Assembly (NCBI RefSeq): GCF_004217335.1
Contig: NZ_SHMP01000003.1
Coordinates: 1-64,000, forward strand
DNA from: Natrinema hispanicum
GTDB lineage: Archaea; Halobacteriota; Halobacteria; Halobacteriales; Natrialbaceae
Reading direction: 5' to 3'
Length of the DNA stretch: 64,000 nucleotides
Part shown: piece by piece, positions 27,751 to 37,250 of the stretch
Layout of the letters: each line of letters begins with the position of its first letter
How positions within the stretch are numbered: position 1 is the stretch's first letter
Translations under genes and position numbers: made by a program
Notes under the pieces: model-generated
The model's database searches: none
The model's input: only the letters and a program-made list of their open reading frames with translations
Told to the model about the DNA's origin: nothing

Positions 27751-28683
27751 ATGGAAAGTCTCAATCGGATGGCGATCGAGCTGGTCGACGAGGCCCTCGA
27801 CTACGCCGAGGAGCTGAATATCGGCGGCTACGACCTCGCGAACGACGCGACGGTACTCGACTTCGGCCTCGAGTTCGACGGCGGGATCGAAGCCGGACTG
27901 TTACTGACCGAGATTCAGACGGCGGGGATGGCGACGCCGAGCTACGAACTGGGCGAACTCGGCGACGCTTCGATCCCCTACGTGGAACTGTCGACCGACC
28001 AGCCCGCACTCTCGCTGTTGTGCTCCCAGAAGGCCGGCTGGGAGCTGACAACCGAGGATTTCGAGGGGCTTGGAAGCGGGCCTGCGCGGGCGCTCGTAGC
28101 CGAAGAAGAGGAGTTCCGCCGCGTCGGCTACACCGATGCGTTCGATCTGACGGCGCTGGCCGTTGAGACCGAACTCGAGCCGACCGAGGCCGCGGCCGAG
28201 CAGGTCGCCGACCTCGCCGAGGTCGAGACGAGTAGCGTCTTCCTGCTCGCGTACCGAACCGCCAGCCTCGCCGGCAGTATCACGAACGCCGCCCGCACCG
28301 CTGAACTCGCCACCTTCCGGCTCGCCGAACTGGGCTACGATCCCCTCGACATCGTCTCGGCGACCGGTCGCGCCCCGGTTGCACCCATTGCGAGCGACGA
28401 ACGGACGGCCATCGCGCGGACGAACGACGCGATCGCCTACGGTGGGCGTGCCCATCTTACCGTCCGGGAGGACGCTGATTTCTTCGACTCGGTGCCGTCG
28501 ACCGCCGCCGAGGATCACGGCCGCCCGTTTGGCGAGGTCTTCGACGACCTCGACTGGGAGTTCGAGGAAGTGCCCTCGGATCTCTTCGCGCCCGCAACGG
28601 TGACGATCGACGTGCTCGGCGGGCCGACGTACGTCTACGGCGAGACGGACGAGCAGCTCCTCGTCGACTCCTTCGATCTCTGA
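27751..28683 (+). CDS. mch: Methenyltetrahydromethanopterin cyclohydrolase
   Basis: A 310-residue Mch homologue, which interconverts methenyl- and formyl-tetrahydropterin C1 intermediates. It is recognised by VLDFGLEFDGGIEAGLLLTE, YVELSTDQPALSLLCSQKAGW, ASLAGSITNAARTAELATFR and YGGRAHLTVREDADFFDSVPS. Haloarchaea are not methanogens and use tetrahydrofolate-type carriers, so this enzyme probably serves folate C1 metabolism. A hairpin lies 37 nt after the stop. Confidence 0.93.
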   Translation: MESLNRMAIELVDEALDYAEELNIGGYDLANDATVLDFGLEFDGGIEAGLLLTEIQTAGMATPSYELGELGDASIPYVELSTDQPALSLLCSQKAGWELTTEDFEGLGSGPARALVAEEEEFRRVGYTDAFDLTALAVETELEPTEAAAEQVADLAEVETSSVFLLAYRTASLAGSITNAARTAELATFRLAELGYDPLDIVSATGRAPVAPIASDERTAIARTNDAIAYGGRAHLTVREDADFFDSVPSTAAEDHGRPFGEVFDDLDWEFEEVPSDLFAPATVTIDVLGGPTYVYGETDEQLLVDSFDL

Positions 28684-28720
28684 GGCGCTCGAGGTCGTCA
28701 ACACAGAAGATATGATGACT

Positions 28721-28740
28721 CCGCGCCCGCGTGGGCGCGG
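28721..28740. terminator. GC-rich hairpin between mch and proA
   Basis: CCGCGCCC and GGGCGCGG form a perfect 8-bp stem with the loop GCGT between two convergent genes. There is no T-run on either side, so a terminator role is suggested by position only. Confidence 0.45.
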
Positions 28741-28776
28741 AATCCAAGCGAAGAATCGAGACGAAAACGGCGAATT

Positions 28777-30114
28777 CTACTCGTCAGAGAGCCGGCCAGG
28801 CGTCCACTCGCTGTCGACCGCTTCGTGGGTGAACGGTTTCGCGTCCTCGCCGGCGTAGGTGGCCACGAGCTGGCCGTCGCCCTCGAGGTGGTACTTGTAG
28901 GTCGTCAGTCCCTCGAGGCCGACGGGGCCGCGGGCGTGGATTTTGCCCGTGCTGATGCCGACTTCGGCACCGAGCCCGTAGCGGTAGCCATCGGCGAAAC
29001 GGGTCGAGGCGTTGTGGAAGACGCTTGCGGAGTCGAGGCTGCGCATGAATGTGCTTGCGCGGTCTGTGTCGTCGGTCACGATCGACTCGGTGTGTTTCGA
29101 GCTGTGGACCGTGATGTGGTCGATCGCGGCCGTAAGCGAGTCGACGACTTTGATCGAGACGATGAGGTCGCCGTACTCGGTGTCCCAGTCGTCGTCAGTC
29201 GCCGCCTCAGCGTCGATGATCTCGCTGGTAGCTTCGTCGCCGCGGATCTCGACGTCAGCCGTCTCGTAGCGGTCGGCGATCGCCGGCAGGAACTCGTCGG
29301 CGACGTCTTCGTGGACCAGTAGCGTCTCGACGGCGTTACAGACGGCAGGATACTGGACCTTAGCGTCGTAGGCGATGTCCTCGGCCATCGAGAGGTCGGC
29401 CGCGTCGTCGACGTAGACGTGGCAGATCCCCTCCGTGTGGCCGAGCACGGGGATGCTCGTGTTGTCTTGGATGTAGCTGACGAACTCGGAGCTGCCCCGG
29501 GGCATCAGCAGGTCGATCGCGTCATCCATCTCGAGCAAGGCAGTGACGTCCTCGCGAGCCTCGATGTGCTGGGCCCAGCCGTCGGGGATGCCCGCTTCGG
29601 CGGCAGCCTCCTCGATGATCTCGAAGAGGATCCGGTTGGAGTGCAGCGCCTCGCTGCCGCCTTTCAGGATCACGGCGTTGCCTGATTTCAGACCGAGCGC
29701 AGCGATCTGGACGAGCGCGTCAGGTCGGGACTCGAAGACGGTTCCGACGACGCCGATCGGCACGGCGACCTTGTAGAGTTCGAGATCGTCGTCGAGTTCG
29801 CGGGCCGAGAGCGTCTTGCCAAGCGGGTCGTCCTGCCCGGCGACGCTGCGGACCATCTCGGCGATGTCCTCGATCTTGGATTCGGAGAGTTTCAGCCGGT
29901 CGACGAGCGCCTGCGTGTACTCGCCTTCCTCGAGCAGCCGCTCGCCTTCGTCGATGTCTTTCTCGTTTTCCGTGAGGATCGCGTCGGTTCGGGCCTCGAG
30001 TGCGTCGGCGATCTCGTGGAGTGCCGCGCTGCGGTCCTCGTCGGAGAGCTTCGCGAGCTCTAGAGCCGCGGTCTGTGCCTCTTCGACATCGTGTTCGATA
30101 TCGGTCTCAGTCAT
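28777..30114 (-). CDS. proA: Gamma-glutamyl phosphate reductase
   Basis: A 445-residue ProA, which reduces gamma-glutamyl phosphate to glutamate semialdehyde with NADPH, the second step of proline synthesis. It has the aldehyde-dehydrogenase fold, with the catalytic Cys in [16 protein letters not shown], and family blocks [35 protein letters not shown] and the terminal [20 protein letters not shown]. It is last in the proC-proB-proA operon and overlaps proB by eight bases. Confidence 0.95.
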   Translation of the reverse strand: MTETDIEHDVEEAQTAALELAKLSDEDRSAALHEIADALEARTDAILTENEKDIDEGERLLEEGEYTQALVDRLKLSESKIEDIAEMVRSVAGQDDPLGKTLSARELDDDLELYKVAVPIGVVGTVFESRPDALVQIAALGLKSGNAVILKGGSEALHSNRILFEIIEEAAAEAGIPDGWAQHIEAREDVTALLEMDDAIDLLMPRGSSEFVSYIQDNTSIPVLGHTEGICHVYVDDAADLSMAEDIAYDAKVQYPAVCNAVETLLVHEDVADEFLPAIADRYETADVEIRGDEATSEIIDAEAATDDDWDTEYGDLIVSIKVVDSLTAAIDHITVHSSKHTESIVTDDTDRASTFMRSLDSASVFHNASTRFADGYRYGLGAEVGISTGKIHARGPVGLEGLTTYKYHLEGDGQLVATYAGEDAKPFTHEAVDSEWTPGRLSDE

Positions 30115-30940
30115 CGCTCACACCGTTGATGGGGATGAATATGGTTCCCACGGGTTTGGCAGTAGCGATCTTCTCGAGGACGTCGGGTTCGGTGGACTTC
30201 GCGATGACCGCTGGGATGCCGTGTTCGCTGACATCGCGTGCGCCTTCGACTTTGGTCTGAATGCCGCCGAATCCCGCAGAGGTGGTCTCGGAGATGATAT
30301 CCTGCACCGTGTCGTAGTTGGTTCCGACGGCCTCGATGCGCTCGGCGTCGTCGTCTTCTTTCGGGTTCCCGGTGTAGACGCCGCCGACGTCAGTTAGCGT
30401 GACCAGCAGGTCGGCGTCGACGCCGATCGCCGCCGCCGACGAGAGCATGTCGTTGTCGCCGATGCGGATCTCCTCGGTCGCGACCGCGTCGTTCTCGTTG
30501 ATGATCGGGACGACGCCCCAATCCAGCAGCGTCTCGATCGTGTTCCGGAGATTCGTAAAGCGCTCGGGGTTCTCGAGGTCGTGCTGGGTCAGAAGCAACT
30601 GCGCGACCTTCCGATCGTAGCGCCCGAAGCTCTCGGTGTAGTGGTGCATGAGGTGGCTCTGGCCGACGGTCGACAGCGCCTGCGATTCCTCGACAGTCCC
30701 GCTGGACGGTTCGATTCGGCCCGTCCCGGCACCGACTGCACCAGAGGAGACGAGGATGACATCCTTGTCACGCGAGAGGAGGTCTTCGAGGTCGTCGACA
30801 AGTTTGTCGAGCTTCTCGATGTCGAGGTTCGACTCGTCGTCGGTCAGCGAGTTCGTCCCGGCCTTGACGATCACGCGATCAGCGTCGGCTGCGAGTTGTC
30901 GTGTCTCGTCGATGGCCGCGTCCTCGAGTTCGCTACTCAT
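30107..30940 (-). CDS. proB: Glutamate 5-kinase
   Basis: A 277-residue amino acid kinase that phosphorylates glutamate, the first step of proline synthesis. It is recognised by [50 protein letters not shown] and [16 protein letters not shown]. It lacks the C-terminal PUA domain found in many bacterial ProB proteins. It overlaps both neighbours by eight bases. Confidence 0.94.
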   Translation of the reverse strand: MSSELEDAAIDETRQLAADADRVIVKAGTNSLTDDESNLDIEKLDKLVDDLEDLLSRDKDVILVSSGAVGAGTGRIEPSSGTVEESQALSTVGQSHLMHHYTESFGRYDRKVAQLLLTQHDLENPERFTNLRNTIETLLDWGVVPIINENDAVATEEIRIGDNDMLSSAAAIGVDADLLVTLTDVGGVYTGNPKEDDDAERIEAVGTNYDTVQDIISETTSAGFGGIQTKVEGARDVSEHGIPAVIAKSTEPDVLEKIATAKPVGTIFIPINGVSDD

Positions 30941-31709
30941 CGCTGAACTCCGCTGCGAGTTCCGCAGAGCGTTCTTCGGCCGCGTTCACCGCCGCGGCGA
31001 CATCTTCCTTGGCGGTGCTGTCCCAGAGGACCTCCATCCCTTCGATGGTCGTCCCGTTGGGTGAGCAGACGGCGTCGATCAGGTCATCGAGGTCCTCGTC
31101 CGACCGGAGAACCGTCTCAGCAGCGCCCTTGAACGTCTGGGCGGCCAGCGTCTCGGCGTCGTCAGGCTCGAGCCCGCCGTCGATGCCAGCCTCTTTCATC
31201 GCCTGAATGAGATAGAAGACGAAGGCGGGGCCGCTTCCGTTGACGGCGGTCGCGATGTCCATCTGACTCTCGTCGACCTCGGCGAACTCGCCGACGTCGT
31301 CGAGCAGCGTCCGGACCTCGTCAGGAACGTCGTCGCCGGTGATGGCCGCAGCCATGTTTCCGGTTTCGGCCGCGAGATTTGGCATGATCCGGACGACGTT
31401 CGCGTCGGTTCGCGCGCCGACGTAGTCGGTGGAGACGCCCGCAGCGATAGAGACCAGCGTCTGCTCGGGCGAGAGCTCGAGATCGTCCAGAACCGCGCCG
31501 ACGATGTCAGGTTTCACTGCGACGACGACAACGTCGGCTTCGGCCGCCTCGGCGACGTCCGTCGTCGTGTGGTCGACGTAGTCGGCGACCGCCTCGAGTG
31601 CGTCGGGATCGAGGTCACACGCGGTCACCGTGTGATTTCCCGACCGATGGAGGCCCGTGATCAGGGCGCTCCCCATGTTACCACAACCGATAACGCTCGT
31701 CTGTACCAT
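30933..31709 (-). CDS. proC: Pyrroline-5-carboxylate reductase
   Basis: A 258-residue ProC catalysing the last step of proline synthesis with NAD(P)H. The Rossmann motif is [16 protein letters not shown] at residues 5-20, followed by [32 protein letters not shown] and the dimer domain [20 protein letters not shown]. It is first in the proCBA operon, so the whole pathway from glutamate is encoded here in reverse step order. Confidence 0.94.
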   Translation of the reverse strand: MVQTSVIGCGNMGSALITGLHRSGNHTVTACDLDPDALEAVADYVDHTTTDVAEAAEADVVVVAVKPDIVGAVLDDLELSPEQTLVSIAAGVSTDYVGARTDANVVRIMPNLAAETGNMAAAITGDDVPDEVRTLLDDVGEFAEVDESQMDIATAVNGSGPAFVFYLIQAMKEAGIDGGLEPDDAETLAAQTFKGAAETVLRSDEDLDDLIDAVCSPNGTTIEGMEVLWDSTAKEDVAAAVNAAEERSAELAAEFSDE

Positions 31710-31774
31710 CTTACCCTAGCCCAGGAACCGAGACGGACATACCAACTTTGGTTTCGTTCTGCCCGCGGGGCGGG

Positions 31775-32470
31775 TTAGACGAGACCGAGAATCACGGTCG
31801 CGATCCCGTCGACGATCGTCTCCCAGATCGAGAACCCGGTCAGGATCTGCAAGACCGTGTCGAGTCCAAAGAAGAGAAACAGCGCCGCGCCGGCGAAGTG
31901 GGCCAGCCGAGCATCGAAACGATGCGAGAACCGGTGGAAGAAGTACGCATTAATTGCGCTCACGGGAATGATCGCAAGCATCTCGCCGGCCCAGATCGCG
32001 GGGTTGGCACCGTACTTGACCGCGAGTCCGATCGTGACAAGTTGGGTCTTGTCACCGAACTCCCCGACGGCCATCAGCGCGAAGATCGGGACGAACCCGC
32101 GGAGATACGGCGGGATATCGTACCCGAAAAGCGAGATGTCCAGTACGTCGCCCATCACCGTCCCGCCGTTGGTCACGACTGACTGAGTGCTCGTCTCGGG
32201 TGCCGACCTGATGAGCAACACCGCAAAGAGCAGGAACAGCCCTGCCGTGATCGCATCGAGGTAGATCGGCGGCAGTACGCCCCTGATCGCCGCACCGAAG
32301 AGGATCTCGAGGGCCGTCCACCCGGCAAAGGCGCTCCCTGCAGCGGCGACGACGATCCGTGGGTCGTACTGTGTCGAGAGCCCAGCGATAATGAACTGCA
32401 CCTTCTCGCCAGGCAGCACCGACAGCTGGAGGACGAACGCGACGACGAGGATCTCGAGCCAGCCGGTCAT
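31775..32470 (-). CDS. TMEM165/GDT1-family cation transporter-like protein
   Basis: A 231-residue membrane protein with six helices in two repeated halves. The second half has the family motif EFGDKTQL (E-X-G-D-K-T), which in relatives binds Ca2+ or Mn2+. The equivalent place in the first half reads LPGEKVQF, so the first Glu-X-Gly-Asp is altered. Canonical members export Mn2+ or exchange Ca2+/H+. The asymmetric motif makes the substrate uncertain. It is monocistronic. Confidence 0.82.
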   Translation of the reverse strand: MTGWLEILVVAFVLQLSVLPGEKVQFIIAGLSTQYDPRIVVAAAGSAFAGWTALEILFGAAIRGVLPPIYLDAITAGLFLLFAVLLIRSAPETSTQSVVTNGGTVMGDVLDISLFGYDIPPYLRGFVPIFALMAVGEFGDKTQLVTIGLAVKYGANPAIWAGEMLAIIPVSAINAYFFHRFSHRFDARLAHFAGAALFLFFGLDTVLQILTGFSIWETIVDGIATVILGLV

Positions 32471-32705
32471 GGCTCGAACGAAGTGAGAGCGCGCAGTCGT
32501 TCACATCGTCGGACGGACCGAGCGACCGCTGTTCGATCGCTCGAGTGATCGAGCAACCGCAACGGCGGATAGTCAATAATATCGCTGATGCCGCCAGTCA
32601 TGGTCTGGTTTAGTCTCGTCTAATGTATACGGTTTACGGAGCAAAATATGGCGCGATCGATCGACGCGAACTCACAGGGGCGGCGACCCAACTCGATACC
32701 GGCGG

Positions 32706-34361
32706 TCACTCCATCGGCGAGACGTCAGTGACCGTGCCGACGCCCTTGCTGCGACCCTCGCGGAAGACGAACTTCTGACCCGCCTCGACGAGATACGGAC
32801 GGAACTTGAACTCGACGGTGGTCGTGCCTGTATCTCCCGGCAGGAGGCGACCGTTCTCGGGGTGGAAGACGGCAGCTTCGCCGATCGTCTCGAGGTGGAC
32901 CACCGGTTCGTAGCCCTCGCCGATGCGGGTGGGATGGTTGAGTACCATCACTTCGGCTTCGAACTCTCGGACTGGGTCAGGGTCGGCATCCCGAGGCAAC
33001 AGGACCATGCCGCGCTCGATGGCGCTTTCTTTGATCCCTTTCAGCGCGATGCCGACGATTCGGCCCGCCTGTGCCTGATCGACCCGGTGGTAGTGCATCT
33101 CGATCGAACGGACCTCGACCTCCTGAAAGCGGCCGTCAGGCATGGGACCGATCAGGAGTTCGTCGCCGGCTTCGACTTCACCGGCCATTATGGTGCCCGA
33201 AGCGACCGCACCGACGCCGGTCACCGAGTAGCTGCGGTCGACGTACATCCGGAACTCGCCGGTATCCTGGGATGTCTTGGGGAGCCGGTCGAACAGTTCG
33301 TCGAGCGTCTCGAGGCCGTCCATCGTGATCGCGCTGGTCTCGACGATGGGGACGACGCGGTCGCTGATTTCCTCGACGGCGGCGTCGACGCCGTGGCGGC
33401 TGACCCGCAGCGGCGACTTATCGACGTCACGGAGGAGTCGTTCGACCTCGCGTTCGACCTCCTCGACGCGCTCGGCATCGACGGCGTCGGTTTTCGTGAT
33501 CGCGACGATCGTCGGAAGCTCGGTTGCGAGCAACACGCCGAGGTGTTCACGCGTCGTCCGCGTTGGGCCATCGTCAGCGGCGACGACCAGCAGGCCGTAG
33601 TCGAGTTTCTGGCCGACGAGCCCGCGAATCGTTGTTCGGAGCCACGGCTCGTGGCCGACGGTGTCGACAAAGGAGACGAGCCGATCGGCCACCTGAACGA
33701 CTTCGGCGCGGTCTGCCTTGCGATTCGGGTTCCGCACCCGGACCGGCCCCTCGTCGTCGAAGCCGTAGACGGCATACGACAGGTCAGCCGAGAGACCACG
33801 CTCGACCTCGTGGGGCTGAACGTCGAGGAACGCACGCGTCGCTCCGTCGCCATCGTCGGCTTTGCCCGTCACGAGCGAGCCCACGAGCGTGCTCTTCCCG
33901 TGGTCGACGTGGCCCGCCGTCCCGACGACGACGTGTTCGTCGTCCGTCTCGAGGACACCGCCTTCTCGTACCTTCGCGACGCCGACCAGACCACGCTCGG
34001 CCGTCTTCGATGTCCGATCTGCGTCGGACTCGAGCGAGTCCGAAACCCCATTGATCCCCCACGTCTGGACGTCTTCGATGTGTGCGTCGGCCTCTTCGGC
34101 CAGCAATGAGAGGACGTCCATCGTCTCGGAGAAGGTGTCAGGATCGATGCCAGCGAGACCGCCGTCGTCGGTGACGCCGACCACGTAGGTCGCCTCACCG
34201 TCGCCGGATAGCAAACGATGTCGCAGTTGCGCGGCCAGACTCTCCCGTCGTCCACCCTCGAGGTGGACGTCTCGTGACAGTCGTTCCTTGAATTCGACGT
34301 TGCCACCGTCCTGTTCGCCACGGTCCAGGGCTCGCTCGAGGAGAGCCCGGTCACGGCTCAT
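32706..34361 (-). CDS. GTPBP1-like translational GTPase
   Basis: A 551-residue protein. An N-terminal extension (about 1-150) precedes an EF-Tu-type G domain with G1 GTAGHVDHGKSTL, G3 DTVGHE and G4 TKTD. Two beta-barrel domains follow (YSVTGVGAVASGTIMAGEVE, EFEAEVMVLNHPTRIGEGYE and EFKFRPYLVEAGQKFVFREG). This matches the archaeal GTPBP1/GTPBP2 family, linked in eukaryotes to ribosome rescue and mRNA decay; the archaeal role is not established. The start MSRDRALLERALDRGEQDGG is chosen over an ATG nine codons upstream because acidic coding composition begins there. Confidence 0.9.
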   Translation of the reverse strand: MSRDRALLERALDRGEQDGGNVEFKERLSRDVHLEGGRRESLAAQLRHRLLSGDGEATYVVGVTDDGGLAGIDPDTFSETMDVLSLLAEEADAHIEDVQTWGINGVSDSLESDADRTSKTAERGLVGVAKVREGGVLETDDEHVVVGTAGHVDHGKSTLVGSLVTGKADDGDGATRAFLDVQPHEVERGLSADLSYAVYGFDDEGPVRVRNPNRKADRAEVVQVADRLVSFVDTVGHEPWLRTTIRGLVGQKLDYGLLVVAADDGPTRTTREHLGVLLATELPTIVAITKTDAVDAERVEEVEREVERLLRDVDKSPLRVSRHGVDAAVEEISDRVVPIVETSAITMDGLETLDELFDRLPKTSQDTGEFRMYVDRSYSVTGVGAVASGTIMAGEVEAGDELLIGPMPDGRFQEVEVRSIEMHYHRVDQAQAGRIVGIALKGIKESAIERGMVLLPRDADPDPVREFEAEVMVLNHPTRIGEGYEPVVHLETIGEAAVFHPENGRLLPGDTGTTTVEFKFRPYLVEAGQKFVFREGRSKGVGTVTDVSPME

Positions 34362-34503
34362 ATCCCCTGGTAGTTGGCCACATGGCAAAAGGCTTCCCGT
34401 AGATTGGCACTATATGACACAGTGCGGCTACCGAACTGGGAATCGACGGTCGGTCGCCCGTGCCGGGCCCGGTTTCAAGCACCTCGAGTGCGTTTCTCGG
34501 CGT

Positions 34504-34680
34504 ATGAGCGTCAGCGGCCTCTGTCAAATCTGCGAATCGCGCCCCGCTCAGCACCGGTGTCCCAACTGCGGGACGCTCGTCTGCGAGATTCACTACGACG
34601 ACGAGCTGGGGCTGTGTGCCGACTGCGCTGGGCAGGCCCGGCCGGGACAGCGCGACGACGTGGATATTAACCGGTTTTGA
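34504..34680 (+). CDS. Small double zinc-finger protein (HIT/B-box-like)
   Basis: A 58-residue protein, GLCQICESRPAQHRCPNCGT and onward, with the spacing CXXC ... CXXC ... C..H ... CXXC, able to bind two zinc ions in a treble-clef or HIT-type arrangement. Haloarchaea carry a conserved protein of this kind. It starts 142 nt from the divergent GTPase gene. Function unknown. Confidence 0.75.
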   Translation: MSVSGLCQICESRPAQHRCPNCGTLVCEIHYDDELGLCADCAGQARPGQRDDVDINRF

Positions 34681-34751
34681 GTGTTGAGCGAGCCGACCGT
34701 GTCCGTTACGCTGTCGGAAAACATTTCACGCCGGTCGTCCTGTGAGTATAT

Positions 34752-34973
34752 ATGGGCGTGCAATCCCGCAGAGAGTTGACCGACGAGACCATTACTGTTA
34801 CCAAGGAGGGACAGTGGTACGTCGCGACTGACGAATCAAGTGGGATTGCCAGCCAAGGTGAGACGAAAGTAGCAGCACTGGAAAACCTCGCCGAGGCACT
34901 TTCACTTCACGAGCGGCCGGTTCCAGAAAGCGACGAAGACACGGCTGATCCGTCAACGGCACCCTGGTTTTAG
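34752..34973 (+). CDS. hicB: HicB-family antitoxin
   Basis: A 73-residue protein with the partial RNase H-like HicB fold: strands ITVTKEGQWYVATDESSGIA, then SQGETKVAALENLAEALSLH, the usual strand-strand-helix pattern ending with E(A)L. It is expected to bind and silence the HicA toxin encoded 62 bases downstream. The antitoxin-first order is common in this type II system. There is no separate DNA-binding domain at the C-terminus. Confidence 0.85.
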   Translation: MGVQSRRELTDETITVTKEGQWYVATDESSGIASQGETKVAALENLAEALSLHERPVPESDEDTADPSTAPWF

Positions 34974-34990
34974 GACCCCTTCCCGCGCGC

Positions 34991-35009
34991 GTAAAGGGTT
35001 CCTTTTTAC
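34991..35009. promoter_or_regulatory. Imperfect palindrome between hicB and hicA
   Basis: GTAAAGG ... CCTTTTTAC forms an imperfect inverted repeat in the short gap between the two genes. It may be an operator or a structure in the transcript tuning the toxin/antitoxin ratio; no direct proof. Confidence 0.4.
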
Positions 35010-35035
35010 CGCAACCACGAGTACGCTGGCATAGA

Positions 35036-35281
35036 GTGACACGCGGAACGTATTCCGGTCGAGAGATCATACAGGTCCTTGGAAACTGGGGATTCCGCCG
35101 CGTTGATCAGACGGGTAGCCACGTCAAACTACAATACGTCAACCCAGATACCGATGAGACGCGCTACGTTATCGTTCCGCTGCATGATGAACTCGCGACC
35201 GGGACACTCCGAAGCATCGCAACACAGGCCGGGGCGGAGGATTTTCAGGCTTTTCTCGACGAGATGGACGAGATGATTTGA
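35036..35281 (+). CDS. hicA: HicA-family mRNA interferase toxin
   Basis: An 81-residue HicA with the small dsRNA-binding-like fold and the catalytic His in TGSHVKLQY, preceded by SGREIIQVLGNWGFRRVDQ and followed by VIVPLHDELATGTLRSIATQ. HicA cleaves mRNA until blocked by HicB. Translation appears to start at GTG 35036; no ATG is available near the conserved N-terminus. Weak initiation of the toxin relative to the antitoxin would make sense. Confidence 0.85.
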   Translation: MTRGTYSGREIIQVLGNWGFRRVDQTGSHVKLQYVNPDTDETRYVIVPLHDELATGTLRSIATQAGAEDFQAFLDEMDEMI

Positions 35282-35382
35282 GTAACCCATCAAGTGTAGA
35301 CATGTTGTAATCAGATATCGGAGTTTTAGAAAACTACATTCAAGAGCCACAGTTCCAAGAATTGGATAAAACGAACTAGTGT

Positions 35383-36183
35383 TTACTCTCGATACTGGTT
35401 GAGCCGCTTTTTGAGCCGCTTTGCAGCCTGACCGCTGGCACTGGCGAAGTCTTTGCCATCATCTTCGCCCGCGAAGATAATTCCGCGCGAGGAGTTGACG
35501 AGTCCGACACCGTCTGCGAGCCCGTACTCGACGGCCGCCTCGGCGTCGCCACCCTGTGCCCCGATGCCGGGCACGAGGAAGGGGAGGTCGGGAACCTGCT
35601 CGCGGAGTTCCGCGAGTTCGTCCGGTTTCGTCGCACCCACGACCAGCCCGACATTGTCGTTTTCGTTCCAGAGGTCGGCGAGCGCGGCGACGCGCTCGTA
35701 GAGCGGTTCGCCCGTCTCGAGCGTCAGATCTTGCAGGTCGGCTCCGCCGGGGTTCGACGTCCGACAGAGGATGAAAACGCCAGACTCCTCGTCGGCGAGA
35801 AACGGCTGCAGCGAGTCCCGACCCATGTAGGGGTTGACGGTGATCGCGTCGACTGTCTCGAGCATCTGGGCGTACTGTCGGGTCGTGTTCCCGATGTCGG
35901 CTCGCTTGGCGTCCAGCAGGACAGGAACGTCCTTGCCGTGGGCGTAGGCGATCGTCTCCTCGAGTGCGCGCCAGCCGTCGGGGTCCTCGTAGAAGGCTGC
36001 GTTGGGCTTGTAGACGGCGGCGTGTTCGTGGGTCGCATCGATGATACGTCGGTTAAACGCCCAGCGAGGGAGGTCGTGATCCTGAAGATGGTCGGGAACG
36101 CGCGACGGGTCGGGATCGAGGCCGACGGAGACGACGCTGTCGACCGTTCGGATGCGGTCGTGCAGGCGGTCGAAGAAGTTCAT
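35383..36183 (-). CDS. pyrF: Orotidine 5'-phosphate decarboxylase
   Basis: A 266-residue OMP decarboxylase, catalysing the last step of UMP synthesis. The catalytic Lys-Asp array is in LLDAKRADIGNTTRQYA, with VSVGLDPDPSRVPDHL at the start and PGIGAQGGDAEAAVEYGL near the phosphate site. The length and pattern are those of the long type 2 PyrF. The start MNFFDRLHDRIRTVDSVVSV is preferred over longer in-frame options. Confidence 0.94.
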   Translation of the reverse strand: MNFFDRLHDRIRTVDSVVSVGLDPDPSRVPDHLQDHDLPRWAFNRRIIDATHEHAAVYKPNAAFYEDPDGWRALEETIAYAHGKDVPVLLDAKRADIGNTTRQYAQMLETVDAITVNPYMGRDSLQPFLADEESGVFILCRTSNPGGADLQDLTLETGEPLYERVAALADLWNENDNVGLVVGATKPDELAELREQVPDLPFLVPGIGAQGGDAEAAVEYGLADGVGLVNSSRGIIFAGEDDGKDFASASGQAAKRLKKRLNQYRE

Positions 36184-36345
36184 GCCGGAACTGGCTTCGG
36201 GATGGTCGAAAAGGTTGCTATCCACGGCCCGGTCGATCGGGCCGCACCGATGGCTGCCGCGAGGCAGCGGATGCTGCGTTCGCCCATCCGGCATCCAAAC
36301 ATGTTGGGTAGTGCCTATTTCATTCGTCTTCTGGTCGACGACTGT

Positions 36346-36612
36346 ATGGGAATCCGACGGAACGCGACGGCGGCTTCACGTCGTCTTCGCGGCCGGCTCC
36401 GGGCGGCACTGCTGCACGACCGAGACGCGACGGGAACTGAGACGACGCGAGACGACGGCGAAACGGAACATGCTGTCTCGAAGTCGGTCGGGAACCTCTT
36501 TCACTGCTCGCGGTGTCGGATCGTCTACATCGCCGCCGAGAAACGCAGCTGTTCGCAGTGTGATGGCGATGTCGAGGAAGTGCGATCGACGTTGGCCTGT
36601 CGAGGACCGTAA
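36346..36612 (+). CDS. Small zinc-ribbon protein
   Basis: An 88-residue protein: a basic N-terminal half (RRNATAASRRLRGRLRAALL) followed by a CXXC ... CXXC zinc ribbon (CSRCRIVYIAAEKRSCSQCD). It is divergent from pyrF and convergent with the VOC gene, with repeat copy 2 between their 3' ends. Function unknown. Confidence 0.65.
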   Translation: MGIRRNATAASRRLRGRLRAALLHDRDATGTETTRDDGETEHAVSKSVGNLFHCSRCRIVYIAAEKRSCSQCDGDVEEVRSTLACRGP

Positions 36613-36652
36613 CGTGGCCGAATCGGCTAGAGCGTGTGTTCTCGCTCGGTTC

Positions 36653-36733
36653 ATACGGTCTGTTGTAACTGTGTACCGGTGTAACCGCAGGACGGTCGCG
36701 GTTGCACCGGCAATGATTTACAGGAGTCCGTAT
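36653..36733 (-). repeat. Nested palindromic repeat, copy 2
   Basis: Outer arms ATACGGTCTGTTGTAA and TTTACAGGAGTCCGTAT are imperfect inverted copies. Inner arms CCGGTGTAACCGC and GCGGTTGCACCGG pair with one G:T-type difference. The right end runs into the VOC gene stop codon (36733-36735). The orientation is opposite to copy 1, judged from the loop and the spacer sequences. Confidence 0.85.
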
Positions 36734-37152
36734 CAAGCCTCGAGGATTTCGATCAGGTTCCCCTCTGGATCGCGCAGAAACATGAGCGTGGTGCCGCTTT
36801 CGGTGGTCTGTGGCCCGCTGATCGTCGGCACGTCGTCGGGAAGTGACGCGGCGAACGACTCGAGGTCGTCGACCGAGAGGCCAATGTGTGTCGCCCCCGA
36901 TTGGTTGAGCTCCGACGCCGATACGTCCGCCCCTTCGGGGTCGTATTCGACGAGTTCGATCCGAACGCCGTCGGCCTCGAGGTGGGCGAAGTCGGCGCTT
37001 GCGCCCTCGACCCCGACAGCGTCGGAAAACGCCTCGCCGCCGACGCTGAACCGAGTTGCAACCGGGAGGTCGAGCACGTCCCGGTAGAACGCGAGCGTCT
37101 CCTCGAGATCGGTGACGGTGATACCGACGTGGTGTGCGCTGAGTTCGGTCAT
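36733..37152 (-). CDS. VOC (glyoxalase/dioxygenase fold) protein
   Basis: A 139-residue protein with two beta-alpha-beta-beta-beta modules: AHHVGITVTDLEETLAFYRD and THIGLSVDDLESFAASLPDD, and the terminal strand with Glu (DPEGNLIEILEA). Metal ligands are probably H7 or H8, E66, H89 and E137-region residues, as in glyoxalase I-like members. The substrate cannot be told from sequence. Methylglyoxal synthase is encoded 1.7 kb away, which makes a methylglyoxal-related role possible but unproven. Confidence 0.82.
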   Translation of the reverse strand: MTELSAHHVGITVTDLEETLAFYRDVLDLPVATRFSVGGEAFSDAVGVEGASADFAHLEADGVRIELVEYDPEGADVSASELNQSGATHIGLSVDDLESFAASLPDDVPTISGPQTTESGTTLMFLRDPEGNLIEILEA

Positions 37153-37250
37153 CCGTCGTGAATCGACGCTGCACCGACGAAAAACGTTCGTCTGCGCGAT
37201 GGCGGCGTGTCTCGAGCGACAACGAACGGCCGATCGTGGACGGGGCGCGA

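Noticed and set aside
32533..32552. Near-palindrome TCGATCGCTCGAGTGATCGA upstream of the GDT1-like gene
   Set aside because: Such TCGA-rich palindromes arise easily in this GC-rich sequence, and no second copy or regulated gene pattern supports an operator.
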